From contig CANOBT010000252.1 of assembly GCA_947564305.1 (NCBI GenBank), positions 1 through 6,560 on the forward strand: 6,560 bases of DNA. The letters are read 5' to 3'. The notes beneath the pieces were generated by a model. The model was given only the letters and a program-made list of their open reading frames with translations. It made no database searches and was not told the origin of the DNA. Positions 6,531 to 6,560 of the stretch are shown here, one piece after another (within the stretch, counting starts at the first letter, position 1; every line of letters starts with the position of its first letter). The translations under genes and the position numbers were made by a program. The stretch is from an uncultured Lachnospiraceae bacterium. Lineage in GTDB: Bacteria; Bacillota_A; Clostridia; Lachnospirales; Lachnospiraceae.

Positions 6531-6560
6531 ATGGCACGGAGAAAAAAAGAGCCGAAAAGT
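6531..6560 (+). CDS. 5' end of a gene, probably a TetR-family regulator (partial)
   Basis: Only ten codons are inside the window: MARRKKEPKS. The promoter and ribosome binding site leave no doubt that a gene starts here. The short Lys/Arg-rich leader resembles the N-terminus of clostridial TetR/AcrR regulators, in which a helix-turn-helix DNA-binding domain follows directly. The inverted repeat over the promoter fits an autoregulated repressor. Ten residues cannot prove the family; any DNA-binding protein or ribosome-associated basic protein could start this way. The gene runs off the right edge. Confidence 0.5.
   Translation, partial: MARRKKEPKS

Overview
The window looks like an accessory, rearranged stretch of a Gram-positive Firmicutes genome, most likely a gut-type Clostridia (Lachnospiraceae-like). 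The evidence is the strong AGGAGG-type ribosome binding sites, two BceAB-like (bacitracin/lantibiotic-type) ABC transporter modules, and a sigma-A promoter with a perfect TTGACA-17-TATAAT. The lineage is an inference from style, not from a marker gene.

Left part (1-1705): the last ~30 residues of a BceA-like ATPase overlap the start of a BceB-like FtsX permease. The permease has its first seven or so membrane segments and part of the extracellular domain. It then stops at 1552 in a frameshifted, decayed 3' end, so this module looks dead. Bases 1-66 hold nothing I recognise.

Centre (1706-3583): a noncoding stretch with a perfect 9-bp hairpin precedes an intact, AT-rich gene for a 580-residue soluble protein. 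Its C-terminal half is a ComEC-type metallo-beta-lactamase-fold hydrolase; its N-terminal ~290 residues I do not recognise. Composition differs sharply from the left module: by direct count 34 of 60 bases are G/C at 541-600, against 17 of 60 at 2701-2760. It looks like an acquired cargo gene and is the best candidate for an undescribed system.

Right-centre (3656-5948, minus strand, convergent with the hydrolase gene): a full-length second BceB-like permease follows directly after the C-terminal half of its ATPase. The ATPase keeps LSGGQ, Walker B and the H-loop, but it is cut off upstream of them at an in-frame stop, so Walker A is lost and the permease is an orphan.

Right part (5949-6530, no intact gene): plus-strand gene debris. 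It contains the C-terminal membrane helix of an unknown protein, a GC-rich hairpin, a possible start of another membrane or secreted protein, and the 3' end of an IS1182-like transposase closed by a terminator. After that comes a clean promoter overlapped by an inverted repeat, and the first ten codons of a gene that resembles a TetR-family regulator and runs off the window.

Overall the region is a patchwork of truncated transporter and mobile-element pieces around two intact genes (hydrolase and orphan permease) and one gene that begins at the right edge. No CRISPR array, rRNA or tRNA was seen.
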